From positions 186,001-250,000 of the forward strand of contig OX335655.1 of assembly GCA_946894095.1 (NCBI GenBank): DNA of 64,000 bases, read 5' to 3'. The position numbers were made by a program, and so were the translations under genes. Positions within the stretch are counted from its first letter, which is position 1. Every line of letters starts with the position of its first letter. This DNA is from Incurvaria masculella (taxonomy: Eukaryota; Arthropoda; Insecta; Lepidoptera; Incurvariidae). The notes under the pieces are model-generated. The model made no database searches. It was not told the DNA's origin and was given only the letters and a program-made list of their open reading frames with translations. This document shows positions 18,262 to 29,164 of the stretch, in pieces.

Positions 18262-19430
18262 GTACCTCTATAGGTAAGAGGAAGTTGAAGTTTTCAGATT
18301 CACTATTTATTAATAACATAAAATGTTTTGCCGTCAGCCTTAGAGATTTAAAACAGTATTGTTCAGCCTTTTTGGATATTCAACAGGCTTTTGACAAAGT
18401 ATGGCATAAAAGGCTCTTGATGAAACTCAAAACTAGCACGCCACACACGATCTACACCATTATTGAATCCTATCTATCCAATAGATTCTTCCAGGTCAAA
18501 CAAGGTGATGCTCGGTCCAAGCTCTACAACTGTGTAGCAGGCGTACCACAAGGCTCTGTCCTAAGACCTCTGCTCTACTCGTTATTTACTGCTGATTTCC
18601 CAACTACGGAATGTGTCCTTACAGCACCATTCGCTGATGAAGTCGCTCTGCTAGCAACAACGGGAGCCCTCAAGAACTCCAGAATGATTCTAAAAGACTG
18701 GAAAATCAAAGCAAGTGCAACAAAGTCAACTCATATCACGTTTTCGCTGGGAAATAGTAACTGCCCCCGCGTCAAACTTGGTGAAGATTATCTGCCTCAC
18801 AATGAGTCAGTCCTTGTATGCAAGTACCTTGGTATGCATATCGATAGACGTTTGATCTGGAGAGAACATATTACAAAGAAGAGAGACGAATTGAACATCC
18901 GCTATAAAAAATCACCTGGCTCCTTGGCAGAGGGTCCAGTAGTCTAGAGAACAAGCTACTCATTTACAAGGCCATTCTCAAACCCATATGGACATATGGT
19001 ATTCAGCTGTGGGATACCGCCAGCAATTCTAACATCGAAATTCTGCAAAGGTTTCAAAATAACGTGTTCAAGCAGATAGTCAAAGTTTCCTCGTTCACTC
19101 GGACTACTGAAATTCACAAACATCTTGAGATTCCTACGGGATGAAATAAGAATGGTCTCTACCAAATACAAAACCCGACTTAATAACCATGTCAACGTAC
19201 TTGCATCAAACCTACTAATCCCAGATCACAAGCAACGACGACTTAAAAGGAAAGGAAGGTCTAATGTTATTGGACATGTTTGTCCTACAAAACCGCGCAC
19301 ACTCAAGAGATCTGATTATAGTCTGAAGACTGATAGCAGATGGACGTACCAAAACAAAAAAAAAGCTTGGAGAAAGCCACTTTCCTGGATACGTGACGTA
19401 GTCCATAGTCGATTTCCATAAGTGCCTGAG
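18262..19430 (+). pseudogene. Non-LTR retrotransposon (jockey-like) reverse transcriptase, 3' part, degraded
   Basis: Bases 18285-18947 read FLDIQQAFDKVWHKRLL, YLSNRFFQVKQGDA and GVPQGSVLRPLLYSLFTADF. The expected FADD catalytic box is FADE (in PFADEVALLAT), a likely inactivating change. The frame then shifts: IYKAILKPIWTYGIQLWD and IEILQRFQNNVFKQIV lie in another frame from 18953, and a third segment (STKYKTRLNNHVNVLASNLL) follows from 19125. The endonuclease and the 5' end are missing. A dead, 5'-truncated LINE. Confidence 0.85.
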
Positions 19431-20539
19431 AAACTACACATCGAGCAGGTTTTTTGCTCGTTAGTGTACTGATCCAATCAAAGGCCCTTTAGATAAAATA
19501 CCAATGCAGTGATGTTGCACTCAAGATATTTTAGATACATAGATATTGCCTCACATTCCTGTTAAGATAATATTAATTAGTGCTCGGAATTGTCCTCATT
19601 TTCGTCACCTATAGGCACGTATCGATGTAGGTAGGTAGGTAATTACCAATATCTTATCACTAATTCTCTTTATCAGCGTTTTATGGTAAGAATAATGATG
19701 AATTAAAGTATCGATTATTCCGTAAAAAAATATCGGAAATAAGCTTTTATCTACACACATCACTTCGTACGATCGATAATTTGCTCACAGATTTCCTTAT
19801 ATGGCATTGTTGCAGCATATTTATTCAGCTGTGTGTGTGTGACAGTTCTTTTCATTTATAAGTCATTATCATTCACTACTCACCACTCCGGGAATTGAAC
19901 GCTAGCCTATAATTAAGGCTCCAACTGAGTCCAGCGTAGAATCGGTTATTTGTGTTCTGAAAAAATAGGAACAAACGATAAAGGCGACCTCCGTACGCAC
20001 TGTATTTGCATTAGGGTCCATTATTGAATGCGCTTCAGAATCGATTTTGCAGCTTGATGGCGAGCGCGAGGAAGCAATATATTGTTCTCGATTTATAAAA
20101 TCTATTTTTCGCGAATTCATATATTTTTTACGGTTATTCACTAGATAAATATGTAATCTTGTACTATAAAAAAGAAAATTGTATAAATCATGAATAATTT
20201 CCAAGCGCTGGAACGAAAACCAAGTAAATGGGCGCCTGCAAACTTTTTTTTTCAAGAATATGAACATCGCTTTAAAACCGTTTTACGGTCATACACTAGA
20301 TAATAGTCCAAAATTTTGATATTTTAATTTTTTTCCTGGTGTTTATTCTTAACCGACTCTGAAATAACCATTGAAATAACGCCAAAATATCGTAAAATTA
20401 GCGTCAATGGGCGCCTTAATAGGATAAATCAAGCTATAGGTACTTATAGTCAGTCAGCGTGACTGACTTATAGGTAGATACAAAAAGTATCAAAATCGGG
20501 TAAGCAAGTGGTTCTCTATGAGCGAACCGACGAAAAGGA
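19431..20539. other. Non-coding stretch, no feature recognised
   Basis: AT-rich sequence with short GTAGGTAGGTAGG tracts near 19627. The 121-codon minus-strand frame at 19902-20267 has no motif and biased low-complexity content. Confidence 0.4.
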
Positions 20540-20925
20540 GGAGGAGGTCACGACATTTTTGGTCACAATAAGGTACCTCTATTGCTGAATCTGGGGATCT
20601 GAATCCGCACTACACCCTATGATGCCAGATATGTCTGTCTGCCTACGCCAAGTGGTTGCGTTAGCTTGATTGGATATACCTACAAAATAGATGAATAGAT
20701 TATCTAGAAATATTGATATCTATTAATTATACAACAACAATCAGTTGGTTTTTTAATTAGATAAGTCCTTAAATCTACCTAAAATTATATATAGGGTATA
20801 TATATAATCGCCTATAACTACGAAATGCAACCAAAGATTTGTTTAGTTTTGGCATTACTAAGCAAGTAGGTACTGATACTTTCATGCTTCGTTATTAGCA
20901 GCTATTTGCTGATCTATCATACATT
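20540..20925. repeat. Family D foldback element, partial
   Basis: Begins GGAGGTCACGACATTTTTGG and has the same body as 40631-41169 in inverted internal order (CAACAACAATCAGTTGGTTT; CGAAATGCAACCAAAGATTT). It is cut on the right by a family A copy; the right end probably resumes at 21215. Confidence 0.65.
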
Positions 20926-20926
20926 T

Positions 20927-21197
20927 TTAGGGTTCCGTACCCAAAGGGTGAAAACGGAACCCTATTACTAAGCCTCCGCTGTCCGTCCGTCCGTCCGTCC
21001 GTCCGTCCGTCTGTCACAGGGCTGTATCTCAGTAACCGTAACAGGTAGACAGCTGAAATTTTGCCGTTATCACAGCAAATAGGTAAGATTAAAAATAATT
21101 AAAATTAAAGGGGGCTCCCATACAACAAACGTGATTTTTTTGTTAAGATGGTACGGAACCCTTCGTGTGCGAGTCCGACTCGCACTTGGCCGGTTTT
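20927..21197 (+). repeat. Family A repeat, full-length
   Basis: TTAGGGTTCCGTACCCAAAG, then CCGCTGTCCGTCC with about seven GTCC units, and ends GCGAGTCCGACTCGCACTTGG CCGG. Inserted in a family D element. Confidence 0.8.
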
Positions 21198-21214
21198 TCG
21201 TCTACTTTTATGCC

Positions 21215-21365
21215 ATACTACTTACCATTTCAGGTGCCTCACCTGCATAACGCAACCACTTGGCGCAGGTGAACTTACACATTTAGCTTTGATATTGATT
21301 GATAGAGGTTTGGTATTTGTCCTGTGAATCCAGTTTCAACCATTAATCTTATCGTTACCACAGCA
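21215..21365. repeat. Family D element, continuation
   Basis: GCATAACGCAACCACTTGGC, CACATTTAGCTTTGATA and GTCCTGTGAATCCAGTTTC correspond to the terminal part of family D. Together with 20540-20925 it probably makes one element split by the family A copy. Confidence 0.5.
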
Positions 21366-21389
21366 CTGCTTATGCACTGCACTACTTAT

Positions 21390-21635
21390 TCTATATATAA
21401 GGTGAGTTTAAAATAATCTACAAGCCTTATAGGGTTGATTCAGTATCTGATATAGAACAACTTTTGCTAAGAATGGAGGTATGTAATTTTTTTTGTTCCA
21501 TTTTAATTTTTGAGAAATTTAAACAGTATGTTCTTCCCAGTATTTTAAACAACTTTTGCGAAGAAACTATGTACCTATCGGTAATGGTTTCCAAGAAAAT
21601 AAATTATTAAAGTGAACTAACTCTTCAAACTGCCT
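21390..21635 (-). repeat. Family G repeat, left arm of an inverted pair
   Basis: TATATAAGGTGAGTTTAAAA ... AACAACTTTTGCTAAGAATG ... AATGGTTTCCAAGAAAATAA. Reverse complement of 24355-24605 with few differences. The two arms flank a GC-rich patch each, with a LINE between. Other members are at 37085-37245 and 41285-41400. Confidence 0.8.
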
Positions 21636-21649
21636 ATTTGAAAAATAGG

Positions 21650-21712
21650 TTCCGCACCGCGCCGGCCGGCGGCGCGGAGGCGGCGCGCGGCGGCAGAGTC
21701 TATTTTACCTAC
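21650..21712. other. GC-rich patch
   Basis: GCACCGCGCCGGCCGGCGGC and onward, almost pure C/G, set in AT-rich DNA. Similar patches are at 24216-24293, 27456-27505, 38820-38880, 41170-41235, 51755-51835 and 52488-52556. Confidence 0.6.
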
Positions 21713-21727
21713 CCGAATAGTTTTGCC

Positions 21728-24131
21728 TTTTTTTTTTTTTTTATGAAAAACCGGTATGGGTGGCTGTGCTGAGGACCAAAGGTGCTCAGAAAAGCCAAAA
21801 TCACCTCGCCTCGCGAAACCACGCTCAGCGAGGCGCCATGCCAGCGGATTTGCGGACTATGGCTGGGCTATCGAGCTTATTCAAATTACGTTTGAAGACT
21901 CCCAGGTTATAGGTATGAGGAAAGGCATCCGCCGGTAGACAGTTCCATATCCTGGCGGTGCGGCAGAGAAAAGAGTTTGAGAAACGGTTCGTTCTCAAAA
22001 GCCTAATGTCAACCACAAGGGGGTGCTCTGATTCTCTGCGGCGGGTGCTCCGGATATAGGTAGGATGGGGAGGAATGAGGGATGCAAGTTCCACAGAGCA
22101 ACGTCCATGGTAGTACCTGTAGAACAGACTGAGCGACCCCACAAACCGTCTGTGGCTCAGTGACTCCAAGCCAGCGGTGATTTGTGGGTCCCCAACTAGA
22201 CGGACCGCTCGGCGCTGAATTGAGTCCAAGGACGCCAGCAGGTACTGGGGACTGCCTTCCCATATATGGCTACAGTATTCTATCACCGGCCTTATCTGTG
22301 ATTTATAAAGAAGAAGTAGTTGTACCGGTGAAAAGAACCTTCTGCAACGGTATAGGATCCCCAGTTTCTGCGATGCAATTTTGGCCTTGGCTTCAATGAA
22401 ACGCCGAAAACCCACGTCTTTGGAGATGTTGCAGCCCAGTAGGTCCAGGTGATCCGAGACAGGTACTACGTTGCCTTGGAAACTTGAGAGGAGCGGAAAG
22501 GGTTCTACCTTGGCAGAGAAAACACAGCATTGGGTCTTGCGAACGTTGAAGGCGACAAGGTTCTCCTGGCCCCAGTTGGCTACTTTATCGAGAACAGCAT
22601 CTACCTTATTTACCACAGAACGTTGCGCCTCGATGGGCTGTGCATCTCTGCTCCTCCAATCCCTGACATACCCCTCATGCTCGGTGCTGTCATCAGCGTA
22701 ACTGTGTATCATGCCGAGGGACAGTAAATCGTTAATGAAGATTAAAAATAGCGTTGGTGACAGCACCGAGCCCTGTGGTACACCAGCCCCAATCGGGAAG
22801 TCGTCCGAATTCGCACCATCGATGGCAACGTACAAGGAGCGGCCCGACAGGAAGCTGGCGATCCATGAGCAAAGCTTGGGGGGAATGCCGAAGGACGGGA
22901 GCTTGCCTAGTAGGCCCCGGTGCCAAACACGGTCAAAGGCTTTGGAGATGTCCAATGCCACTGCCAGCGACTCCCCAAAGTTGTCCAGTCTTTCGGCCCA
23001 TATATGCGTAACGTACGTTAGAAGATCTCTGGTTGACCGCGCTTTTCGGAAACCGTACTGCTTGTCATCCAGGAGTTTATTCGCTTCTAAGTACGCTAGA
23101 AGCTGAGAGTTGATAAGGCGCTCCATAACTTTACACAGAAGAGAAGTTATCGCGATGGGTCGATAGTTGGAGGGGCTCGCTGGATCGCCCTTTTTTGGTA
23201 CCGGTTGGACTGAGGCTCTCTTCCAGCAAGAGGGAACGATACCCCGGGTAAAGGAGAGACGGAAGAGCCGGGGGATTATCGGTGTCAGCTCAGGGGCACA
23301 CTTCTTGAGCACAATGCCTGGAATGCCGTCAGGACCACTACTCTTCGAAGTGTCTAACGTCCTCAAACATTTGAATACCAGTCTAGGGTGCATCCTCGGC
23401 TCCTTCATCGAAAACCCACAGTGTGATATCGAGGGAGGGGCTGCACCCTGGTCATCCAACGTTGAGTTAGACGCGAAAAGACGAGCAAAAATATTCGCCT
23501 TCTCCTTCGCGAGGATAGCGAGTGATCCATCAGATCGTTCCAGGGGAGGTGTAGCAGAGCGGCAGAAGTTACGACGGATCGAATTGGCGAGAGACCAGAA
23601 TGCACGGCTGCCTGACGGGCAGCGCACTAGTCTCTCGCCAATTTTATGGTCGTGCTTAAACTTGGTCATAGTCAGCGTTCGCTTGCAAGACTTGGAGGAG
23701 GTATTGAGGGCACGCCTTGCCACAACGGTTCGGTCCAGCAGCCATTGTCTATAGGCCTGGTTTTTGGCTTCAACCGCGAGACGACATTGGCGATTGAACC
23801 AGGGCTTGTTATTGCCACCCACTGGTACAACAGAGGATGGAATAAAGTAATCCATACCCTGTTGTAACAGCTCCGCAATAGACTCGGCGCACCTCGATGG
23901 GTCCGAAGTGGCAAAGCAGACCTCCTGCCAAGGGAAGGTTCCAAGGAAAGAACGGAATTCTTCCCATCGTGCTGACTTGTAGTGCCATACTTTGCGTGTA
24001 CTGGGCTCCTTCCCACGCTGACGTACGCCGCGCCGGGCTATGGATTTGGTCGGCGCGGCTGTAATGTAGGTATGTACACAAGCATGCATGTCATTTTTCG
24101 CCCGATCGGCACTCGCTTCACTTAAATTCAC
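21728..24131 (-). mobile_element. 5'-truncated LINE with A-tail
   Basis: On the minus strand the element ends in a 15-base A-tract (T15 at 21728-21742) about 80 bases after the reverse-transcriptase stop, and lacks the N-terminal endonuclease, as expected of target-primed insertion with 5' truncation. The 5' boundary is near 24050-24130 and is not sharply visible. It sits between the inverted family G arms. No clear TSD found. Confidence 0.85.
21825..24131 (-). CDS. LINE reverse transcriptase, open over 768 codons
   Basis: After about 50 residues of uncertain origin, the frame matches the part of LINE ORF2 between endonuclease and RT (WHYKSARWEEFRSFLGTF; NKPWFNRQC). RT blocks then follow in order: DTSKSSGPDGIPGIVLKKC, PVPKKGDPASPSNYRPIA, ALDISKAFDRVWHRGLL, GAGVPQGSVLSPTLFLIFIN and the catalytic YADDST. 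The thumb and the C-terminal region (YKSQIRPVIEYCSHIWEG; FLCRTARIWNCLPADAF) are present. RT is uninterrupted, so the copy is young, but with the endonuclease missing it cannot move by itself. The ATG at 24131 is probably not a genuine start. The clade within the jockey/CR1-like LINEs is not resolved. Confidence 0.9.
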   Translation of the reverse strand: MNLSEASADRAKNDMHACVHTYITAAPTKSIARRGVRQRGKEPSTRKVWHYKSARWEEFRSFLGTFPWQEVCFATSDPSRCAESIAELLQQGMDYFIPSSVVPVGGNNKPWFNRQCRLAVEAKNQAYRQWLLDRTVVARRALNTSSKSCKRTLTMTKFKHDHKIGERLVRCPSGSRAFWSLANSIRRNFCRSATPPLERSDGSLAILAKEKANIFARLFASNSTLDDQGAAPPSISHCGFSMKEPRMHPRLVFKCLRTLDTSKSSGPDGIPGIVLKKCAPELTPIIPRLFRLSFTRGIVPSCWKRASVQPVPKKGDPASPSNYRPIAITSLLCKVMERLINSQLLAYLEANKLLDDKQYGFRKARSTRDLLTYVTHIWAERLDNFGESLAVALDISKAFDRVWHRGLLGKLPSFGIPPKLCSWIASFLSGRSLYVAIDGANSDDFPIGAGVPQGSVLSPTLFLIFINDLLSLGMIHSYADDSTEHEGYVRDWRSRDAQPIEAQRSVVNKVDAVLDKVANWGQENLVAFNVRKTQCCVFSAKVEPFPLLSSFQGNVVPVSDHLDLLGCNISKDVGFRRFIEAKAKIASQKLGILYRCRRFFSPVQLLLLYKSQIRPVIEYCSHIWEGSPQYLLASLDSIQRRAVRLVGDPQITAGLESLSHRRFVGSLSLFYRYYHGRCSVELASLIPPHPTYIRSTRRRESEHPLVVDIRLLRTNRFSNSFLCRTARIWNCLPADAFPHTYNLGVFKRNLNKLDSPAIVRKSAGMAPR

Positions 24132-24179
24132 TCACGTGTGATACTCAGGTCCGATGCGGGTCATGGACCTTGACATACT

Positions 24180-24310
24180 AATTGCTTTCAAAACGAAAAC
24201 AAACGTCCTTCAGTGAGAGGGGCGGCGGCGGCGGCGGGGGAGATGGGGTGGCGGGGCTTCTGTCTGCGCACGCGGCGCGCGGCGGCGGAGAATTGTCTTG
24301 TGTCAGTGGG
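24180..24310. other. GC-rich patch inside the family G arms
   Basis: GAGGGGCGGCGGCGGCGG ... GCACGCGGCGCGCGGCGGCG followed by GTCAGTGGGTCACGGTCCGG. The last part recurs at 41250-41285 (GTAGTGGGTCACTGTCAGG), also next to a family G copy, so the GC patch and family G travel together. Confidence 0.55.
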
Positions 24311-24354
24311 TCACGGTCCGGTCAATGCCCCGTGGTTGACCTATATTTTTAATT

Positions 24355-24605
24355 ATGTAGGTAGTTGAAGAGTTAGTGCACTTTAATAAATTATTTTTCT
24401 TGGAAACCATTACAGATAAGTGCATAGTTTCTTCGCAAAAGTTGTTTAAAATACTGGGAAGAACATACTGTTTAAATTTCTCAAAAATTAAAATGGAACA
24501 AAAAAAATTACATACCTCCATTCTTAGCAAAAGTTGTTCTATATCAGATACTGAATCAACCCTATAAGGCTTGTAGATTATTTTAAACTCACCTTATATA
24601 ATATA
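24355..24605 (+). repeat. Family G repeat, right arm
   Basis: AGTTGAAGAGTTAGTGCAC ... AAACCATTACAGATAAGTGC ... CAAAAGTTGTTCTATATCAG ... TTTTAAACTCACCTTATATA; inverted partner of 21390-21635. Confidence 0.8.
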
Positions 24606-26852
24606 TTGACTTGATACACTTCATTGGTATCAAACTTGACGAGGGCTTTATACACCTGACATAGGTTAAGTTGACGACGGCTTTTACACCAGAGTATACT
24701 TGTAATGCTATAAATTATATTAATTTATATAATTAAATTAGTAACTTTATTAGTTGTAAGTAACATCAACTGAGGGTTGCTGTTTCTATTGTTCTTTGTT
24801 CTTTGCCTTAATCTGTTCTGCCAAGGAATTGTTTGGCAGTAGCATTTAGATCTAAGTATGTATTTCATAACTGGACGGAAAAATATGTTATGTAAACCCG
24901 GGAAGTTTCTTTGCGGGTTCTTCTTTACTGGGTTGATCGAATCCGCGGATCTTTGTGACGTAACTTGGTGTAGTTTGACTACCAAAAAGTTTAAATAAAT
25001 GTAATGAAATGAAACTGCGTTACCATTTTTGTCGCACCTCCTAGTCTAAAGACAAAGCACACCACCATCGACAGCCACAGACGTTGGATTGTTGGAGTAC
25101 GCTTGGTGAAGGACGAAATTGCTTGAAACGCTTTTCGGGAACTTTTTATGATATTGGGCCAACAGGACATGCCAATACCCGGACCTTCTTATATTTATAT
25201 TAAACTTTTTATATTGCACGGAAATTTCATTGTCGTTTTGACCATCATTCATTCAATGCGATGGTACCAACCCGAGCGGGACTAACCCTACCACCTAGTA
25301 AGAAAGAAAACGGACCTACATTTTTTCGTGGAGCCACGAGCGACCAATCCCTTAGTCGCCTCTCACTACATGCACGGGATGAAATCGAGGATAAAATGCA
25401 GTGGGATCATCTTGTTTTCTTTTTAAGCGCCCCGGAGCGCACACAACACGGGTAATCACGTGATTCAAAATGTGGGTATTGGAGGGAGACGGGCTTATCG
25501 AGGTTATTGCATATCAAGACCGGACGAGGTCCCGCATTGTTTCCTGCGATGATGGAGCCGTCTGACGCCGCGCCAGGATACTATATGTACGTGATCCGGG
25601 TACCAACTAGATAGATACCCTCCCCCCCCCTCCTCCGCGACCGCACCGCGCCGCGGCAGCCCCGCCGCCAGCCGCATAGTCGATGTTCTCCCGTGAAGTT
25701 CTCTAAACTAACCTGACAACACGATATTGCTGAAGCAGAAATAACACATAAACAATAAAGCAGATGTTTCCGATCGGCTCACCGATTATTTGGGGCAAAA
25801 GAAGCATTTTTATCCAAATCTAAAAATCGCAGCTCCCATACAGATGCAATTAAACGCACTGGCGTAACTTCCCCATTGAAATATTTGAGGACCTCTGAAG
25901 AATCCGTTTTATTTTCTTTTGCGTGCCTCGTCTGATAGCGGGATAGGATTAGAGGGAATTAAATTAGTGTGATATTCTCTAGTCGATGTCCCCCAATTGG
26001 TTGGAACCACCCCCTATTTAGGGTTTTTTTTAATAAAACCAAACCATAATCAAATAAATGTTATGATACTTTTGAGATTACCGCGGTCGTTAGACATGTT
26101 TGAAAAATGTTACGGCTATGACACTCTCCGACGTTTCAATGAATGTTATTTGAAATACATACAAAATGTTTTGTTTTCTTTTTTTTTTTATTATATTTAT
26201 TTGAAAGTGACTGTATAATTAAAACAAAATTTATTCACTAATGATTGGAGCTGGCGAATGATGTGGAGGTGAATCCATGACATTGATGTGAAGTCTCCTC
26301 TATAAATAAATAAATAAATAAAATAAAATAAAGCTGCGAAATGAGGTTCATCGGCTCGGTCGTCATCTGGTCCCTCGATCAAACTGACTAGCTGATCATA
26401 GGATTTTTTTTAAACTAATACTGATATAGATATCTAAAAAAAACAGCAAATTCATTACTGTAACTCTACCAAATGTAAGCAAAATTGGTACTTATTTATG
26501 TACTGTCATTTGTCCGTGAAGACTTGCATGGAAAGGAAATTTACATTTAGGTATTTAACCGTAGTAATATTATACTTTATTTGAAGGCTATTTTGTCATG
26601 GCAGTTTCGTCACATAACCGACATGCATAGATAACAACATTGCCTTTTGGTAGTGAAATTAAAATAATAGATTTTTAGCGACCACATTTATGAAATGAAC
26701 AATTCGATCTAAATGCTGCTGCCAAACTTAATTCTTTGGTATAAAAGTATAAGCCAAAGAATAAAAAAGAAAATTAAAATTACTTATAATTTGAGGGGTG
26801 GAACTCGACCGGTTACCTGCAAGCGCAAGCAGCGGCTGCGCAGAACCAAAAC
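24606..26852. other. Mostly featureless intergenic DNA
   Basis: AT-rich except a CG patch at 25620-25675 (CCCTCCCCCC then GCGACCGCACCGCGCCGCGG). A (TAAA)n run lies at 26299-26330. A diverged family F copy is listed separately. No coding exon recognised. Confidence 0.4.
25120..25325 (-). repeat. Family F repeat, diverged copy
   Basis: On the minus strand CGCTCGGGTTGGTACCATCG, GAATGATGGTCAAAACGACAA and the GTCCTGTTGGCCCAATA block follow the order of the copy at 62926-63172. Confidence 0.5.
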
Positions 26853-27265
26853 TAGGGCTGAGAAATAGTCGTAACCGAAACCAAGACTAGCGAAAATTAG
26901 TACTTTGTGACGTGACTTTGACACATTTCGTATGAACGAAATCGCAAAGTAATGCAAAGTGACATCACAAAGTACTCTTTTCATTAGTTTTAGGCTGAGA
27001 TAAATAGTCGAAACAAAACTAACGAAAAGCAGTACTTTGTGACGTCACTTTGACACATTTCGTATGTACGAAATCGCAAAGTAATGCAAAATGACATCAC
27101 AAAGTACTCTTTTCATTAGTTTTAGGCTGAGATAAATAGTCGAAACAAAACTAACGAAAAGCAGTACTTTGTGACGTCACTTTGACACATTTCGTATGTA
27201 CGAAATCGCAAAGTAATGCAAAGTGACGTCACTTTCCGTTAGTCTTGGTTTATGTTACGACTATT
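26853..27265. repeat. Tandem repeat, about 132-138 bp x 3, with palindromic TGACGTCA cores
   Basis: Anchor TAGGCTGAGATAAATAGTCG recurs at 26991 and 27123 (period 132) with a diverged first unit at 26853 (period 138). Each unit is itself a near-palindrome (AGTACTTTGTGACGTCAC ... GTGACATCACAAAGTACT) around CGTATGTACG. The perfect CRE/ATF octamer TGACGTCA occurs in the last units (about 27046, 27177 and 27226), and TGACATCA elsewhere. Confidence 0.8.
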
Positions 27266-27278
27266 TATATCAGCCTAC

Positions 27279-27386
27279 GGGCCGAGTGCACGAAAGGACA
27301 AAAAATCTAAATCAACGTCAAAGTCACTTCGTGCGGTTCACTAAAAGTGACGTGTTTGAACATTGACGCTTCGTGCAATCGGGGCT
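27279..27386. repeat. Family Q small TIR element, copy 2
   Basis: GGGCCGAGTGCACGAAAGG to CTTCGTGCAATCGGGGCT, as at 15099-15259 but about 50 bases shorter. It directly follows the TGACGTCA tandem array. Confidence 0.65.
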
Positions 27387-27863
27387 ACGTCTCGCAGATA
27401 AGCTTCAAGTCAATTCAAGTCTTGTTATGACTACCATCTCCAGGGGAGCCGGGCGCAGCGCGGTGGCGGCGCGGGGCGGCGGCCGCGGCCGCGCGAGGCG
27501 AGTCGGTCGGTTTTTCGTGCTGGAAGGCCTTCAGTCGAACAGCCTTACACGGAGATCTAGGTCAGGCGCCACCGTTGCATTGCACGCGAAGTGTCTACAT
27601 ACATGTACGTAAACCACGCCACTCTGGATTGACCCTGAAGAGACGGCGCACGACACACAAAACAAATGCACGCCAATTTCGCTCTGTGTGGTGAAGCCTT
27701 TATGATCACGAATACAGAGCCACGAATTTGTCCCCCCTTGACTGGGGTTGCGAATCCTGACATCAAAATTTCACATCAAAGTTTTGCAGCCGATGGTGAT
27801 TGGAAACTTTCGAACTAATTCAGCCGCTGTGGGTGCAACGTTTGAATTTTTTTTAATGAGAAA
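27387..27863. other. Non-coding stretch with CG patch 27456-27505
   Basis: Contains GGGCGCAGCGCGGTGGCGGC and onward. No gene recognised on either strand. Confidence 0.35.
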
Positions 27864-28208
27864 AAACCGGCCAAGTGCGAGTCGGACTCGCACCTGAAGG
27901 GTTCCGTACCATCGTAAAAGATTTAACACAAAAAAATCACGTTTTTGTATGGGGGCCCCCTTTAATTTTAATTATTTTTCGATTTTACCTATTTGTTGTT
28001 ATAGCGGCAAAATAAATACACACTCTGTGAAAATTTCAGCTTTCTATCTATTACGGTTACTGAGATACAGCCTTGTGACAGACGGACAGACGGACGGACG
28101 GACGGACGGACAGCGGAGGCTTAGTAATAGGGTGCCGTTTTCACCCTTTGGGTACGGAACCCTAAATAATAGGGTGCCGTTTTCACCCTTTGGGTACGGA
28201 ACCCTAAA
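27864..28208 (-). repeat. Family A repeat with duplicated end
   Basis: AAAAACCGGCCAAGTGCGAG ... (GGAC)n core ... CCTTTGGGTACGGAACCC. The final TAGGGTGCCGTTTTCACCC to ACGGAACCCTAAA segment is present twice in tandem (about 28130-28165 and 28170-28206). Confidence 0.8.
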
Positions 28209-28361
28209 AAAGGTTCATGCAGCCGATTTGAGTTTGTCGTCGAAATAAATAAATGAAACGAAAAAAAAATCATACGCCCTGCTCCCTCCCCCCTTACCTG
28301 TTAAATGTGTAAGTATATCCGTTTTTAATACCAAGTAGGTACAACAAATAAGATACTAACG

Positions 28362-28660
28362 CGGTCAAATGCGAGTCGGACTAGCACGTAGACACCTGTT
28401 TTCACAGCTGAGATTTCTATAGTCGCTATAAAAAGAAAAGCCCAGCAAAATAAAAAAAAACGGAAACGTGTTTTTTTTCGTGTTCAATCTTGTACAGAAC
28501 CCTTCGTGTGCAAGTCCGACTCGCACTTGGCTGGTTTTTCCACAGAACAATTAGGAGGTTCAATATACAATACAATACAATATACAGCCCTGTGACAGAC
28601 GAACAGACGGACGGACAAACAGCGAAGGCTTAGTAATAGGCTCCCGGGACCGAAAGTGGT
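28362..28660. repeat. Family A repeat, scrambled and diverged
   Basis: A CGAGTCGGACTAGCACG start at 28370, a plus-oriented end GTCCGACTCGCACTTGG at 28514, and a (GACG)n core at 28596-28620 show two overlapping degraded copies in opposite orientations. Confidence 0.55.
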
Positions 28661-29164
28661 GGTGGCGGGTGAGTGTCTCATAGGAGCTGGGCGGGGCGCG
28701 CGGCGGCGGGAGAGGTCAAGGGTCAAGTCAAGGGCGGTCGTGTGGAGTTCACACGCCGCGCCCCACTCTTTGGCTCGGTGGCCCGCGCCACAGAATATGT
28801 AATACTTGCGCGACACGGCACGGCAGCACCGTTGCCGATCGCTCTCCGTTTCCCCGAACTTTGGGGAATTTGAGGTCTTGTGGGGAAAATGGTGAGGAAT
28901 GCAAGCGTCGGGGAATTAGCGGGGAATTCAGTTTTATTTTTCAATTATTCCATAAGTATGCGGAGTATTTATCAATGGGGACCACTTTCGATTATATTGG
29001 CTGCGATTTTATTTTTTAATCGAGAAATGTTACGAATATTAAAGCAATCGGGATAACTTTGCGTTTCATCTAATCTACTCCCGAAAGTTATTCGGGCGGC
29101 CTTACCATCTCCGGTTCCATCGCTTTTTCTGAAAAAAATATTCCTAATTTATATTCTTAAATTT
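28661..29164. other. GC-rich patch then AT-rich non-coding DNA
   Basis: 28670-28745 is CG-rich (GCGGGGCGCGCGGCGGCGGG) followed by GCCACAGAATATGTAATAC, the CACAGAAT motif again. Nothing coding. Confidence 0.4.

Noticed and set aside
22009..24081. Many plus- and minus-strand frames inside the 21.8-24.1 kb LINE
   Set aside because: Shadows of the reverse-transcriptase frame; no independent domain.
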